A stretch of 64,000 nucleotides of DNA. It comes from Pararhizobium sp. YC-54 (lineage in GTDB: Bacteria > Pseudomonadota > Alphaproteobacteria > Rhizobiales > Rhizobiaceae). The stretch is taken from positions 111,893-175,892 of the forward strand of contig NZ_JAOYTH010000015.1 in NCBI RefSeq assembly GCF_025847205.1, read 5' to 3'. The notes below the pieces were generated by a model. It was not told the origin of the DNA and did not search any database. It worked only from the letters and a program-made list of their open reading frames with translations. Of this stretch, positions 44,228 through 53,240 are shown in pieces. Every line of letters starts with the position of its first letter. Within the stretch, counting starts at the first letter, position 1. A program made the position numbers and the translations under genes.

Positions 44228-45307
44228 ATGAATTCTGTAGTTTCCGCGCCAACGGCCGCGCCGCCGGCTACGGCCGGCGAGGTCGTTCGGCTGACCAGCG
44301 TCAAGCGCCGCTTTGGCACGACGCCCGCTCTGGACGGGGTGTCGCTGACGGTGCGCAAGGGCGAAATCCTCGGCATTATCGGCCGCAGCGGTGCGGGCAA
44401 GTCGACGCTGATCCGGTGCCTGAACGGACTGGAACAGGCCGATAGCGGTGAAATCCATATCGAAGGCCGCAATATCACCGGGCTGACGGAAAAGGACCTG
44501 CAGCCGCTGCGCCGCCGCATCGGCATGATCTTCCAGCATTTCAATCTTCTGTCGGCAAAGACCGTCGAGGAAAATGTGGCGCTGCCGCTGAAGATCGAAG
44601 GCTTGGGCAAAGCCGAGCGGTTGAAGCGTGCGGCCGAACTGCTCGATCTCGTCGGCCTCGCCGACAAGGCCAAGGCCTATCCGTCGTCACTCTCCGGCGG
44701 GCAGAAGCAGCGCGTCGGTATCGCCCGCGCCCTTGCCGCCCGTCCGGCGCTGCTGTTGTCTGACGAAGCCACATCGGCGCTCGATCCGGAAACCACCCGC
44801 TCGATCCTTGTTCTCCTGAAGGACATCAATCGCAAGCTCGGGCTGACCATCCTGCTCATCACCCACGAGATGGAAGTGGTGCGCAGCGTCGCCGACCGGG
44901 TCGCTGTTATCGATGCCGGACGCATTGTCGAGGAGGGCCAGGTCTGGTCGGTGTTCGCCGATCCGCAGGCGCCGATCACCCGGAGCCTGCTCAGCGGTAT
45001 CCGCCCGCAATTGCCTGATTATATCGCCGCGCGGCTGTCGCCGGTGTCCGGTGTCGAACAGATCCTCAGCATCGACATGGCCGGGCCGGCCGCACAGGGC
45101 GCGCTGTTTGCCGATCTCTCGCAGGCGCTGCCGCAATCCTTCCGGCTTGTCCATGGCGGGATCGATCACATCCAGAACCAGCCGGTCGCGCGGTTCTTCA
45201 TTGCCGTTCCAGCAAGTGACGCTGCGTTGCCGGAAAAGGTCCGGAATTTTCTAAAAGCCCGCGGCGCGCGGGTGGAGGTGCTTGGTTATGACACCGATCA
45301 TGCTTGA
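44228..45307 (+). CDS. metN: methionine ABC transporter ATPase MetN
   Basis: A 359-residue ABC ATPase. Walker A is GRSGAGKST, the signature is LSGGQKQR, and Walker B leads into SDEATSALD. Residues about 285-355 form the NIL domain through which MetN senses methionine and shuts down uptake. The ATG at 44228 has AAGGAC upstream. It starts 147 bases after metQ; the gap holds no terminator. Its last 20 bases overlap metI, so the two are coupled. Confidence 0.94.
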   Translation: MNSVVSAPTAAPPATAGEVVRLTSVKRRFGTTPALDGVSLTVRKGEILGIIGRSGAGKSTLIRCLNGLEQADSGEIHIEGRNITGLTEKDLQPLRRRIGMIFQHFNLLSAKTVEENVALPLKIEGLGKAERLKRAAELLDLVGLADKAKAYPSSLSGGQKQRVGIARALAARPALLLSDEATSALDPETTRSILVLLKDINRKLGLTILLITHEMEVVRSVADRVAVIDAGRIVEEGQVWSVFADPQAPITRSLLSGIRPQLPDYIAARLSPVSGVEQILSIDMAGPAAQGALFADLSQALPQSFRLVHGGIDHIQNQPVARFFIAVPASDAALPEKVRNFLKARGARVEVLGYDTDHA

Positions 45308-45941
45308 ACTGCTTTTCCGCTCGCTGTGGGAAACCATCGTGATGACCGGTGCATCCGGCATCATCTCGCTGGCCGCCGGTCTGCCGCTCGGTCTGGCGCT
45401 GGTTGCCACCAGCCGCGGCGGCATTGCCGAAAAGCCCTGGCTGAACAGCGTGCTCGGCGCCATCGTCAACGGCTTCCGCTCCGTGCCCTTCATCATCCTG
45501 CTCGTCGCGCTGATCCCGTTGACGCGCCTGATTGTCGGCACGGCGCTCGGCACCTGGGCGGCCATCGTGCCGCTGGCGATTGCCGCTACGCCGTATTATG
45601 CCCGCATCGCCGAGGTGTCGCTGCGTGAGGTCGATCGCGGCCTCATCGATGCCGTGCGCGCCATGGGCGGCAACCGCTGGACGATCATCCGCGAAGTGCT
45701 GGTGCCGGAAGCCTTGCCCGGCATCATTGCCGGTTTCACGGTCACGCTGGTCACCCTGGTCGGCGCCTCGGCCATGGCCGGCGCGATCGGCGCCGGCGGT
45801 CTCGGCGATCTCGCCATCCGCTATGGCTACCAACGTTTCGAGACGACGGTGATGATTGCCGTGGTCATCGTGCTGATCATTCTGGTCTGCGGCATCCAGT
45901 GGCTTGGCGACCGTCTCGTCGCCCGGCTGGATCACAAATAG
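45288..45941 (+). CDS. metI: methionine ABC transporter permease MetI
   Basis: A 217-residue inner-membrane permease with five predicted helices. The ABC coupling helix is in the DRGLIDAVRAMGGNRWTIIREV segment. It forms the transmembrane channel of the MetNIQ importer. The ATG at 45288 overlaps the metN end by 20 bases and has GGAGG upstream; an ATG 12 bases later is an alternative. It is convergent with the LLM monooxygenase gene, four bases away. Confidence 0.94.
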   Translation: MTPIMLELLFRSLWETIVMTGASGIISLAAGLPLGLALVATSRGGIAEKPWLNSVLGAIVNGFRSVPFIILLVALIPLTRLIVGTALGTWAAIVPLAIAATPYYARIAEVSLREVDRGLIDAVRAMGGNRWTIIREVLVPEALPGIIAGFTVTLVTLVGASAMAGAIGAGGLGDLAIRYGYQRFETTVMIAVVIVLIILVCGIQWLGDRLVARLDHK

Positions 45942-45945
45942 CCGG

Positions 45946-47313
45946 CTAAGTTCTGGCGTGCCTGAATGCGGCGGCGGGATGGGAGGCGGTCAGTCTTCCA
46001 TTTTCGCCGCCGAACAGTTTCTGCCGCAAGGGTCCCGGCGCATAGTCCGCCTTGAACAGCCCACGTTCCTGCAGCACCGGCACGACCAGATCGACGAAGT
46101 CCGTCAAGCTTTCCGGCGCCACCGTGCGGGCAAGGTTGAAGCCATCGATGCCGGCCTCTTCGACCCACATCTGCAGATGATCGGCAATCTGCTCCGGTGA
46201 TCCGGCGACCGGCTTCATCCGGCTGCCGAGCACCATCTGGCCGGTGATCTGCCGAACCGTCACTGGCTTGGCTGCCTGCCCGGTGATCGCTGCCAGTGCC
46301 GACTGGTTGGCATTGGTCGTCAGATCAACGATCGGTTCGTCCAGCCCGTATTTGGAAAGGTCGATGCCGATGGAGCTGGAATAATGCGCCAGTGAAGCCT
46401 CGATGCTGGCGTAACGGCGATAATCCTCCAGCTTGTCCAGCGCTTCCTTCTCGGTCCGCCCAGTAACGACGGTCAAAAGATTGAGGATGCGCAAGGCATC
46501 GCTCCCACGGCCGAACGCCTCCGCTTTCCGGCGCAAACCGTCGACGATCGGTTTGGCGGCTTGCGGTGTCGCACTGGCAATGAAAACGCATTCGGCATGT
46601 TTGCCGGCAAAATCCTGGCCACGCGCCGAAGCCCCGGCCTGAAACAAGAGCAGCGTTCGCTGTGGCGAGGGTTCGCTGAGGTGGATGCCCTCCATCTTGT
46701 GGTAACGCCCGTCATGCTTCACGGCCCGCACCTTGGAGGGATCGGCAAACATCCGGCCGGTCTTGTCGCGCAGCACCGCGTCGTCGTCCCAGCTGCCTTC
46801 CCATAGCTTGTAGAGAATTTCGAGATACTCTTCCGCCGCATCGTAGCGGGCGTCATGATCCGGCTGGCGCTCCATTCCCATGCTGCGGGCGGCACTGTCG
46901 AGATAGCCGGTCACGATGTTCCAGCCGATGCGCCCCTTGGTCAGGTGATCGAGCGTCGACATGCGGCGCGCCAGCAGGAACGGCGGCTCGTAGGTCGTGT
47001 TGACGGTGACGCCGAAGCCCAGATGCCTGGTCACATGCGCCATCGCTGAAATCGGAATGAGCGGATCGTTGACCGGTATTTGCGCGCCACTCTCAATCGC
47101 CGGGACCGGACTACCCTCGTAGACATCGTAGACCCCGACGATATCCGCCAGGAACAGCCCATCCAGCTTGCCGCGCTCGGCGGTGATGGCCAGGTCCGTC
47201 CAGTAGTCGAGGTCGGTATAGCGGGCCGACTGGTCGCGTGGGTGCGTCCACAGACCGTGATTGATGTGCCCGGCGCAGTTCATGTCGAAGGCGTAAATCT
47301 GCATTGTCTTCAT
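45946..47313 (-). CDS. LLM-class flavin-dependent monooxygenase (NtaA/SnaA/DszA type)
   Basis: A 455-residue luciferase-like monooxygenase of the NtaA/SnaA/DszA/SoxA branch, which uses reduced FMN from a separate reductase. Typical segments are INHGLWTHPRDQS, LDHLTKGRIGWNIVTGY (the family signature), and LLLFQAGASARGQDFAGKHAE. Members oxidise nitrilotriacetate, dibenzothiophene sulfone or other C-S/C-N compounds. The divergent tauABC and neighbouring metQNI point to an organosulfur substrate, which is inference. No flavin reductase gene is nearby. The ATG at 47313 has GAGGA upstream; the open frame extends to 47388. Confidence 0.88.
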   Translation of the reverse strand: MKTMQIYAFDMNCAGHINHGLWTHPRDQSARYTDLDYWTDLAITAERGKLDGLFLADIVGVYDVYEGSPVPAIESGAQIPVNDPLIPISAMAHVTRHLGFGVTVNTTYEPPFLLARRMSTLDHLTKGRIGWNIVTGYLDSAARSMGMERQPDHDARYDAAEEYLEILYKLWEGSWDDDAVLRDKTGRMFADPSKVRAVKHDGRYHKMEGIHLSEPSPQRTLLLFQAGASARGQDFAGKHAECVFIASATPQAAKPIVDGLRRKAEAFGRGSDALRILNLLTVVTGRTEKEALDKLEDYRRYASIEASLAHYSSSIGIDLSKYGLDEPIVDLTTNANQSALAAITGQAAKPVTVRQITGQMVLGSRMKPVAGSPEQIADHLQMWVEEAGIDGFNLARTVAPESLTDFVDLVVPVLQERGLFKADYAPGPLRQKLFGGENGRLTASHPAAAFRHART

Positions 47314-47531
47314 CCAGCCGTCCTCACCCTTTCGACCCTGCTTTTTGTCTTTTTGCACCGCTCCGGCGAAAAGACCCAGGTCTGTCATTATTTTAGAACT
47401 GCATTACGAAACCATCGCGAATCCAGGAATTTTTTATCTCTATAAATTCTATTAATTTTACCATGATTAAGCAACATTCCACCGGAGCCTTCGGCGCGGA
47501 ATGCCATTGAACCATTTGCCGGGAGAGGGAC
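47314..47531. promoter_or_regulatory. LLM monooxygenase-tauA divergent promoter region
   Basis: A markedly AT-rich block at about 47425-47470, unlike the flanking genes, sits between the two divergent genes. It is likely the shared control region, perhaps a LysR-type (CysB/Cbl-like) site. No exact operator can be named. Confidence 0.45.
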
Positions 47532-48542
47532 ATGACAATCACCCGCCGCCGCCTTTTGGGAACCGCCACCTTGGCCGTTCTCGCCTTTGCAACGCACAGC
47601 AATTTTTCCTACGCCGCCGACGTCAACGTCAATATCGGCTACCAGCCGATCGTCGAGCCGTCACGGGTGCCGCAGGCCGACGGCACCTATGAAAAGGTGA
47701 CGGGCGCCAAGATCAACTGGCAGAAATTCGACAGCGGCGCCGATGTGATCACTGCGATCGCCTCGGGTTCGCTCGATATCGGCTATGCCGGCTCGTCGCC
47801 GCTGGCTGCTGCCGCCAGCCGTGAAATTCCGATCGAGACGATCTTCGTCGTCGGCCTGATCTCGGAGGCAGAAGCGCTCGCCGTCAAGGGCATCGACAAG
47901 CCCGAAGGTCTCGCCGGCAAGAAGATCGCCACCCCCTTCGTCTCGACCGCCCATTACAGCCTGCTGACGGCGCTGAAACACTGGAAGGTCGATCCAAAGT
48001 CGGTCGACATCCTCAACCTGCGGCCGCCGGAAATCGCAGCCGCCTGGGAACGCGGCGACATCGATGGCGCTTATGTCTGGGATCCGGTCCTGTCGGAACT
48101 GAAGAAAACCGGCAGCGTGCTTGCCACCTCCGCGGATGTCGCCGAATGGGGCGGCCCGACCTTCGATGCCTGGATCGTCAGCAAGAAATTTGCCGAAGAA
48201 CATCCGGAAATCGTCACCGGCTTCGTTCAGGTGACCGGCAAGGCCTACGCCTCCTATCGTGCCAATCCCGACAGCTGGAACGCCGCATCGCCGCAAGCGG
48301 AAAAGATAGCCAAGCTCACCGGCGCGAAAACCGGAGAGGTTCCGGCTCTCCTGAAGGGCTACCACTTCCCGACGCTCGAAGAGCAGGCCGGTGCCGATCT
48401 GCTCGGCGGCGGAACAGTGAAGGCCGTGGCCGAAACCTCGGCCTTCTTGCTGGAACAGGGCAAGATCGCTGCGGTCCTTCCCGACTACGCGCCCTACGTT
48501 TCGTCGCGCTGGGTTGTCGAAGCCGCCAAGGCCGGCCTTTAA
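47532..48542 (+). CDS. tauA: taurine/sulfonate ABC transporter substrate-binding protein
   Basis: A 336-residue periplasmic binding protein of the TauA family. The N-terminus has three arginines before a hydrophobic stretch (ITRRRLLGTATLAVLAF), a Tat-like or Sec signal, cleaved near SYA-AD. The mature protein has the TauA-type opening VNIGYQPIVEPS and a GADVITAIASGSLDIGYAGSS-like ligand segment. GAGAGGGAC precedes the ATG. It heads tauABC; a strong hairpin follows the stop codon and may favour accumulation of tauA mRNA over the downstream genes. Exact sulfonate specificity is not known. Confidence 0.9.
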   Translation: MTITRRRLLGTATLAVLAFATHSNFSYAADVNVNIGYQPIVEPSRVPQADGTYEKVTGAKINWQKFDSGADVITAIASGSLDIGYAGSSPLAAAASREIPIETIFVVGLISEAEALAVKGIDKPEGLAGKKIATPFVSTAHYSLLTALKHWKVDPKSVDILNLRPPEIAAAWERGDIDGAYVWDPVLSELKKTGSVLATSADVAEWGGPTFDAWIVSKKFAEEHPEIVTGFVQVTGKAYASYRANPDSWNAASPQAEKIAKLTGAKTGEVPALLKGYHFPTLEEQAGADLLGGGTVKAVAETSAFLLEQGKIAAVLPDYAPYVSSRWVVEAAKAGL

Positions 48543-48549
48543 AATACAG

Positions 48550-48576
48550 GCGCTGGAATCCGAAGGATTCCAGCGC
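48550..48576 (+). terminator. tauA-tauB intercistronic hairpin
   Basis: GCGCTGGAATCC pairs perfectly over 12 bases with GGATTCCAGCGC around a GAA loop, eight bases after the tauA stop. There is no T run, so it probably stabilises the tauA 3' end or attenuates rather than fully terminates. Confidence 0.65.
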
Positions 48577-48596
48577 CGCAAACTCTCGGTGTGATC

Positions 48597-49394
48597 ATGA
48601 GTGTCCTGTCGCTGCAATCCGTCTCTCTGGCGTTTCCGGCCGATCGCGACAGCCATCAGACGCGGCTGGTGCTTGATGGCGTGACGCTGCATCTTGCGTC
48701 CGATGAATTCATCGCCGTTATCGGCCGGTCCGGCTCCGGCAAGACCAGTCTTCTCAATCTCGCCGCGGGTTTCCTGAAGCCGACATCCGGCCGCATATCG
48801 GTGGATGGCGTGGATATTGCCGGCCCCGATGCCGATCGCGCCGTCGTCTTCCAGGACGATGCGCTCTACCCCTGGCTCAACGCCCGCGACAACGTCGCCT
48901 TTCCGCTGAAGTTGCGCGGTATCGCCAAGCGCGAACGCCGGCTCCGTGCTAACGGACTGTTGGCAAAGGTCGGTCTGGAAAACGCAGGTGCCAAAAATAT
49001 CTGGGAGCTCTCCGGCGGCATGCGCCAGCGTGTCGGCATCGCCCGCGCGCTTGCGTCCGAACCGCGCTTTCTGCTGCTCGACGAGCCGCTCGGCGCGCTC
49101 GATGCGCTGACCCGCGCCCGCCTGCAGCAATTCCTGCTCAAGGTCTGGTCGGACAGCAAGACTGGCGCACTCCTGATCACCCACAGTATCGAGGAAGCCA
49201 TCCTGCTCGCCACCCGCGTCGTCGTGCTGGCGCCCAATCCGGGCCGCATCGTCGCCGATATTCCAGCCAGTTTCGGCCGGCAATTGCTTGCCGGCAAATC
49301 ACTGCCGGAGCTCAAGGACACACCGGAATACCGGCGTCTTCATGATGGCCTGACCGGCCTCATTCACGCGGACGCCGAGGAGGATGCGGCATGA
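48597..49394 (+). CDS. tauB: taurine/sulfonate ABC transporter ATPase
   Basis: A 265-residue ABC ATPase of the TauB/SsuB family. Walker A is GRSGSGKTS, the signature LSGGMRQR, Walker B LLLDEPLGALD, and the switch His is in THSIEEAI. It powers import with TauA and TauC. The ATG at 48597 follows a GTG at 48591 in the same frame; the ATG fits the family better. Its stop overlaps the tauC start by four bases (ATGA). Confidence 0.92.
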   Translation: MSVLSLQSVSLAFPADRDSHQTRLVLDGVTLHLASDEFIAVIGRSGSGKTSLLNLAAGFLKPTSGRISVDGVDIAGPDADRAVVFQDDALYPWLNARDNVAFPLKLRGIAKRERRLRANGLLAKVGLENAGAKNIWELSGGMRQRVGIARALASEPRFLLLDEPLGALDALTRARLQQFLLKVWSDSKTGALLITHSIEEAILLATRVVVLAPNPGRIVADIPASFGRQLLAGKSLPELKDTPEYRRLHDGLTGLIHADAEEDAA

Positions 49395-50239
49395 CCATCA
49401 ACATCGGCACCATGATACCCGCCGCGCCTACAGCGCCCGTGGATGTCGCCGTCGAAGCGCAACAGCCCAAGCGTAGCTTTGGAACCCTGCCGATTTCACT
49501 GGCAACCATCGCCGTCATTATCGCCGCCTGGAGCCTCGCTTCGGCCTATGGGGTGGTGTCGCCGCTCTTCCTGCCATCGCCATGGACCGTGTTGAAGGCA
49601 ATCCACGGTGTTGCAGTCAACGGCTTCGTCGATTCGACGCTGGCACAACATACGTTCGCCAGCCTGCTGCGTATTTTTGCCGCTCTCGCAGCCTCGATCG
49701 TCATCGGCATCCCGGCAGGCCTCGCGATTGGCACCAGCCGCATCGGCAAGGGCATCTTGGATCCCATCGTCGAATTTCTGCGGCCGCTGCCGCCACTTGC
49801 CTATCTGCCGCTGATCATCATCTGGATCGGCATCGGCGAGGCTTCGAAGATCACCGTCATCTCGCTCGCCATGCTGCCGCCGATCATCCTGTCGACCGCA
49901 GCCGGGGTCAAATCGGCACCCGCCGATTTCATCAATGCCGCCAGATCGTTCGGCGCCACCCGCCTGCAGATACTCCTGCAGGTGATCCTGCCCAGCGCTA
50001 TTCCTTCGATCCTGACCGGCACCCGCATCGCGCTTGGCGCCGGCTGGTCGACACTGGTGGCGGCCGAACTGGTGGCCGCAAGCCGCGGCCTCGGCTTCAT
50101 GATCCAGTCGGCCGCTCAGTTCCTCGTCACCGACATCGTGATTGCAGGCATCGTCGTCATCGCCGCAATCGCTTTCCTTTTGGAAATTCTGGCGCGGCTC
50201 CTGGAGCGCTGGTTCGTGCCCTGGGCCGCGCATCGCTGA
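49391..50239 (+). CDS. tauC: taurine/sulfonate ABC transporter permease
   Basis: A 282-residue permease with about six transmembrane helices after a 35-residue polar N-terminus. The coupling loop reads FINAARSFGATRLQILLQVILPSA, the EAA motif of the TauC/SsuC family. Start and stop of tauB overlap in ATGA. It ends 15 bases before the convergent SDR gene, with no terminator visible. Confidence 0.92.
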   Translation: MTINIGTMIPAAPTAPVDVAVEAQQPKRSFGTLPISLATIAVIIAAWSLASAYGVVSPLFLPSPWTVLKAIHGVAVNGFVDSTLAQHTFASLLRIFAALAASIVIGIPAGLAIGTSRIGKGILDPIVEFLRPLPPLAYLPLIIIWIGIGEASKITVISLAMLPPIILSTAAGVKSAPADFINAARSFGATRLQILLQVILPSAIPSILTGTRIALGAGWSTLVAAELVAASRGLGFMIQSAAQFLVTDIVIAGIVVIAAIAFLLEILARLLERWFVPWAAHR

Positions 50240-50254
50240 GAAGCGGCCTTCAGC

Positions 50255-51034
50255 CTACACCATCGAGCGACTGAGCCCGCCGTCGACCGGCAACGCGACG
50301 CCGGTAATGTAGCCGGCCTGGCGGCTGGCAAGGAAGGCCGCCGCTGCGCCGAACTCTGCCGGCGTCCCATAGCGGCCGACCGGGATATCCGACTGGCTGC
50401 GCGCCGCCACGGTCTCGATGCTCAATCCTTCACTCTCCGCATCCATCCGGTCAAAGCTCAGCGTCCGGTCCGTCGCCAGCCGGCCGGGCAGAAGCATGTT
50501 GACGGTAATGCCCTCCGCCGCCACTTCGCCCGCAAGCGTCTTCAGCCAGCCGGCAACAGCGCTGCGCAGGGCGTTGGAAGCGGTCAGACCGGGGATGGGC
50601 TCGCGAATGCTGGTTGAGGCCACCGCCATGATGCGCCCCCAGCCGTTCTGCCGCATGGATGGCAAGAGCCTGTTGGTGATGCGCATGCCGGCCAGCACCA
50701 TCGTGTCGAACTGGGCACGCCAGAATGCAGGATCTATCTCCGCCGCAAGGCTCGGCGGCGGCCCGCCGCCGTTCAGCACCAGGATATCGATGTCACCAAA
50801 ATTGGCGGCAAGCCGGTCGAGAAACGGATCGATGGTATCGGGATTTGCAAGATCAAGCGCCAGTCCCCTGGCCGAATCACCGATTTGCGCAGCACTCTGC
50901 GCCGTCTTCGTCTGGTCGCGCCCTGTCAGGGCAACGATGGCGCCCTCCGCCGCCAGCGCTTCGGCGATGCCTCGCCCCAACCCCTTGCTGCCGCCGAGAA
51001 CGAGTGCCCGTTTGCCTTTGATGCCGAGATCCAT
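50255..51034 (-). CDS. SDR-fold protein lacking the catalytic Tyr/Lys
   Basis: A 259-residue short-chain dehydrogenase/reductase-like protein. The nucleotide loop GGSKGLGRG (14-22), the NGGG motif (88-91) and the Ser at 140 are present. Where the active site should read Tyr-x3-Lys, this protein has Leu150 and Asn154 (GLTASNALR). This pattern is known in a BKR-like SDR subgroup and means the usual hydride-transfer chemistry is doubtful. The label 3-oxoacyl-ACP reductase should not be trusted. GAGGAGC precedes the ATG. It is convergent with tauC; its relation to sulfur metabolism is only positional. Confidence 0.85.
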   Translation of the reverse strand: MDLGIKGKRALVLGGSKGLGRGIAEALAAEGAIVALTGRDQTKTAQSAAQIGDSARGLALDLANPDTIDPFLDRLAANFGDIDILVLNGGGPPPSLAAEIDPAFWRAQFDTMVLAGMRITNRLLPSMRQNGWGRIMAVASTSIREPIPGLTASNALRSAVAGWLKTLAGEVAAEGITVNMLLPGRLATDRTLSFDRMDAESEGLSIETVAARSQSDIPVGRYGTPAEFGAAAAFLASRQAGYITGVALPVDGGLSRSMV

Positions 51035-51188
51035 GATCTGCTCCTCACTGCCCTTACTTTGCTAAAGGCAATGTTGGATAGGCTCGGGCGAGCATAGTCA
51101 ATGGGCGTGGAGAAACGCTAAAATTGTCCGAAATGGAGCCTGGTCATCGTTGGGAGCGCGAGCGGCCATGGGCAATGACAGCCGTTGT

Positions 51189-51443
51189 TCAGCGCTGCGC
51201 CCGTAGAATGCGTTTCCAGATCGTACCGCCAAGGAACTTATTGAAGACCACGAAATAGGCAACGATGAGAGCCATCATCAAGAGTGCTGCGCCACCCTGG
51301 AGATTGAAGCCTTCTTCAGTTCTCCCGCCGAAGATCGAAGCAATCAGGTAGCCCAATACAAAAAATGCGGTCAGGAAGTCCAATATGGCAGCGAGAACGA
51401 TGCGCCACGTCGAAGGCCCTTGTTGACGTTGCGTATCAGCCAT
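51189..51443 (-). CDS. RDD-like small membrane protein
   Basis: An 84-residue protein with two transmembrane helices (about 14-36 and 49-68) and an RDD-like pattern: WRIVLAAILDFLTAFFVLGY at the start and FLGGTIWKRIL near the end. The RDD assignment is from remembered small alphaproteobacterial members. Function unknown. The ATG at 51443 or 51449 both follow a GGGGGC site; the former is used here. The gene stands alone, next to tRNA-Ala. Confidence 0.68.
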   Translation of the reverse strand: MADTQRQQGPSTWRIVLAAILDFLTAFFVLGYLIASIFGGRTEEGFNLQGGAALLMMALIVAYFVVFNKFLGGTIWKRILRAQR

Positions 51444-51632
51444 GTACATGCCCCCTGCTGGTCCCCGGCAAACTTTATCGCGTGGCCAGTTGATTCTGCA
51501 ATCGGCATAAGGCGGAAACCACAACAGCCAGACTGAAAAACGTGGCGGAACCGGCAAGAGTACTTGGCAAGCATCGTCAACGTTATGCAGGAGCCACAGC
51601 TTCCCTAATCATCACGATTCACTGGAAAAATT

Positions 51633-51708
<76 letters not shown>

Positions 51709-51910
51709 ATTTTGGGTCCGGCCAGGCCGGTTCCGGGAAGGCCTTCCGAACTGTTTGTCCGGTCGGTTGGCGGCTTCATACTTCTGCTTTTTGCAGATGG
51801 CAAGCCGAAAAAGACAAAGGGCGAATTTTTATTCAGTGAGCCCGGAGCCTTGCGTCCGCATGGTGGTTGAAAACTCCGCGCGGACGCCAATTGTTTGAAA
51901 TCTGTGAGGT

Positions 51911-52300
51911 TTAAACCTCGTCGTCGTCGTCTGATACGCCGATCAGGTCGGACAGGCCGTCCTCGTCGTCTTCGTCGGCTTCCAGGAAGGTGTCGTCGTC
52001 ATCGCCTTCGATTTCGACGTCGTCATCGCCCAGATCCGGCAGATCGTCGCCGCCGGCTGCTTCGCTGTCGGCATCCTCGAGCGAGACCAGTTCGACTTCG
52101 GTGTTCTCGGCGTCGACTTCCTGAACCTCGTCTTCCTCGGCGGCCTTTTCCATGACCTTGGCGACCGATGTCTCCTCGAAGAAGGACAGGGGATAGGATT
52201 TGCCTGTATAGGGAGAAACGATCGGGTCCTTGTTCAGGTCGTAGAACTTACGGCCTGTTTCCGGATCGATACGCTTTGTTCCAAGTTCCGCTTTTGCCAC
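51911..52300 (-). CDS. TIGR02300-family FYDLN-acid protein
   Basis: A 129-residue protein of the FYDLN-acid family, restricted largely to alphaproteobacteria. The N-terminus has GTKRIDPETGRKFYDLNKDP, the family name motif. The second half is extremely acidic, with long Asp/Glu runs, and likely unstructured. The family's zinc cysteines are absent, as appears common in rhizobia. The start is a GTG at 52300 (no ATG is in a suitable position), with AGAGG upstream. Function unknown; the acidic tail suggests binding of a basic partner. Confidence 0.87.
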   Translation of the reverse strand: MAKAELGTKRIDPETGRKFYDLNKDPIVSPYTGKSYPLSFFEETSVAKVMEKAAEEDEVQEVDAENTEVELVSLEDADSEAAGGDDLPDLGDDDVEIEGDDDDTFLEADEDDEDGLSDLIGVSDDDDEV

Positions 52301-52607
52301 GGTCAAAGCCTCTTGAATGGCCGGGATTACCGGCATTTGCCGGAATACCGGCGTTGAACATGAAATGAATTAGCCGGTCCCCATAATGGTCTTGGCATCA
52401 TCTGTCAAAGCTTAACTTGCCTGCGTGCCTGTGCTGCTTTTCTTTGACCGGCGGGATGACCATTCCGCAACTTGATGTTACGCACGGCTAATCGGACGAT
52501 TGCAAGCTTGTTTGTTGACGAGCGGGCAGGGACGTCCGAAATATCGGGCTGCCTTGAGCGGAACGGTTACCGCACCACGACGATCATATCCACTTTCAGG
52601 GAGTAAA
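52301..52607. other. intergenic region upstream of cmk
   Basis: These 307 bases hold no supported gene. A CCGGCATTTGCCGG-like palindrome occurs near 52331-52345. A candidate promoter lies at 52515-52544. In Sinorhizobium, as I recall, aroA occupies the place directly upstream of cmk; it is not here. Confidence 0.6.
52515..52544 (+). promoter_or_regulatory. candidate cmk-rpsA promoter
   Basis: TTGACG (52515-52520) and AAATAT (52539-52544) are separated by 18 bases, about 65 bases before the cmk start codon. Confidence 0.4.
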
Positions 52608-53240
52608 ATGACTTTCATTATCGCCATCGACGGCCCGGCTGCAGCCGGCAAGGGGACCCTGTCGCGCCGGATCGCCGAGGAATACGGCTTCCATCATCTG
52701 GATACCGGGCTGACCTACCGCGCCACGGCCAAGGCGTTGCTGGACGCGGGCCTGCCGCTGGACGACGAGCTGATTGCCGAGCAGATGGCACGGGATGTCG
52801 AGCTTGCGGGGCTCGATCGTGGCGTGCTGTCGGCGCATTCGATTGGCGAGGCAGCCTCCAAGATCGCCGTCATGCCGCTGGTGCGCCAGGCTTTGGTCGA
52901 GACGCAACGCGCCTTTTCGCTGCGTGAGCCCGGAACGGTGCTGGATGGCCGCGATATCGGAACCGTCGTCTGCCCGGATGCGGCGCTCAAGCTCTATGTG
53001 ACGGCATCGGCCGAGGTACGCGCCCGCCGCCGCTTCGACGAGATCCTCGGCAACGGCATTCCGGCCGATTTCCTGGAGGTTCTGGCCGATATCGTCAAGC
53101 GCGACGAGCGCGACATGGGACGGGCCGACAGCCCGCTGCGCCCGGCCTCCGATGCACACTTGCTAGATACGTCCGAAATGAGTATAGAGGCCGCATTCTT
53201 AACGGCGAAGACGCTTGTTGACGCCGCATTGAAGCATTAA
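52608..53240 (+). CDS. cmk: cytidylate kinase
   Basis: A 210-residue CMP/dCMP kinase. The P-loop is [16 protein letters not shown] (residues about 8-23). The substrate region with [12 protein letters not shown] and the catalytic arginines in the late [12 protein letters not shown] segment follow. It phosphorylates CMP and dCMP with ATP. AGGGAG precedes the ATG; the longer open frame from 52500 has no family support. It is followed by rpsA, as in many bacteria, with a repeat hairpin in the gap. Confidence 0.95.
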   Translation: MTFIIAIDGPAAAGKGTLSRRIAEEYGFHHLDTGLTYRATAKALLDAGLPLDDELIAEQMARDVELAGLDRGVLSAHSIGEAASKIAVMPLVRQALVETQRAFSLREPGTVLDGRDIGTVVCPDAALKLYVTASAEVRARRRFDEILGNGIPADFLEVLADIVKRDERDMGRADSPLRPASDAHLLDTSEMSIEAAFLTAKTLVDAALKH

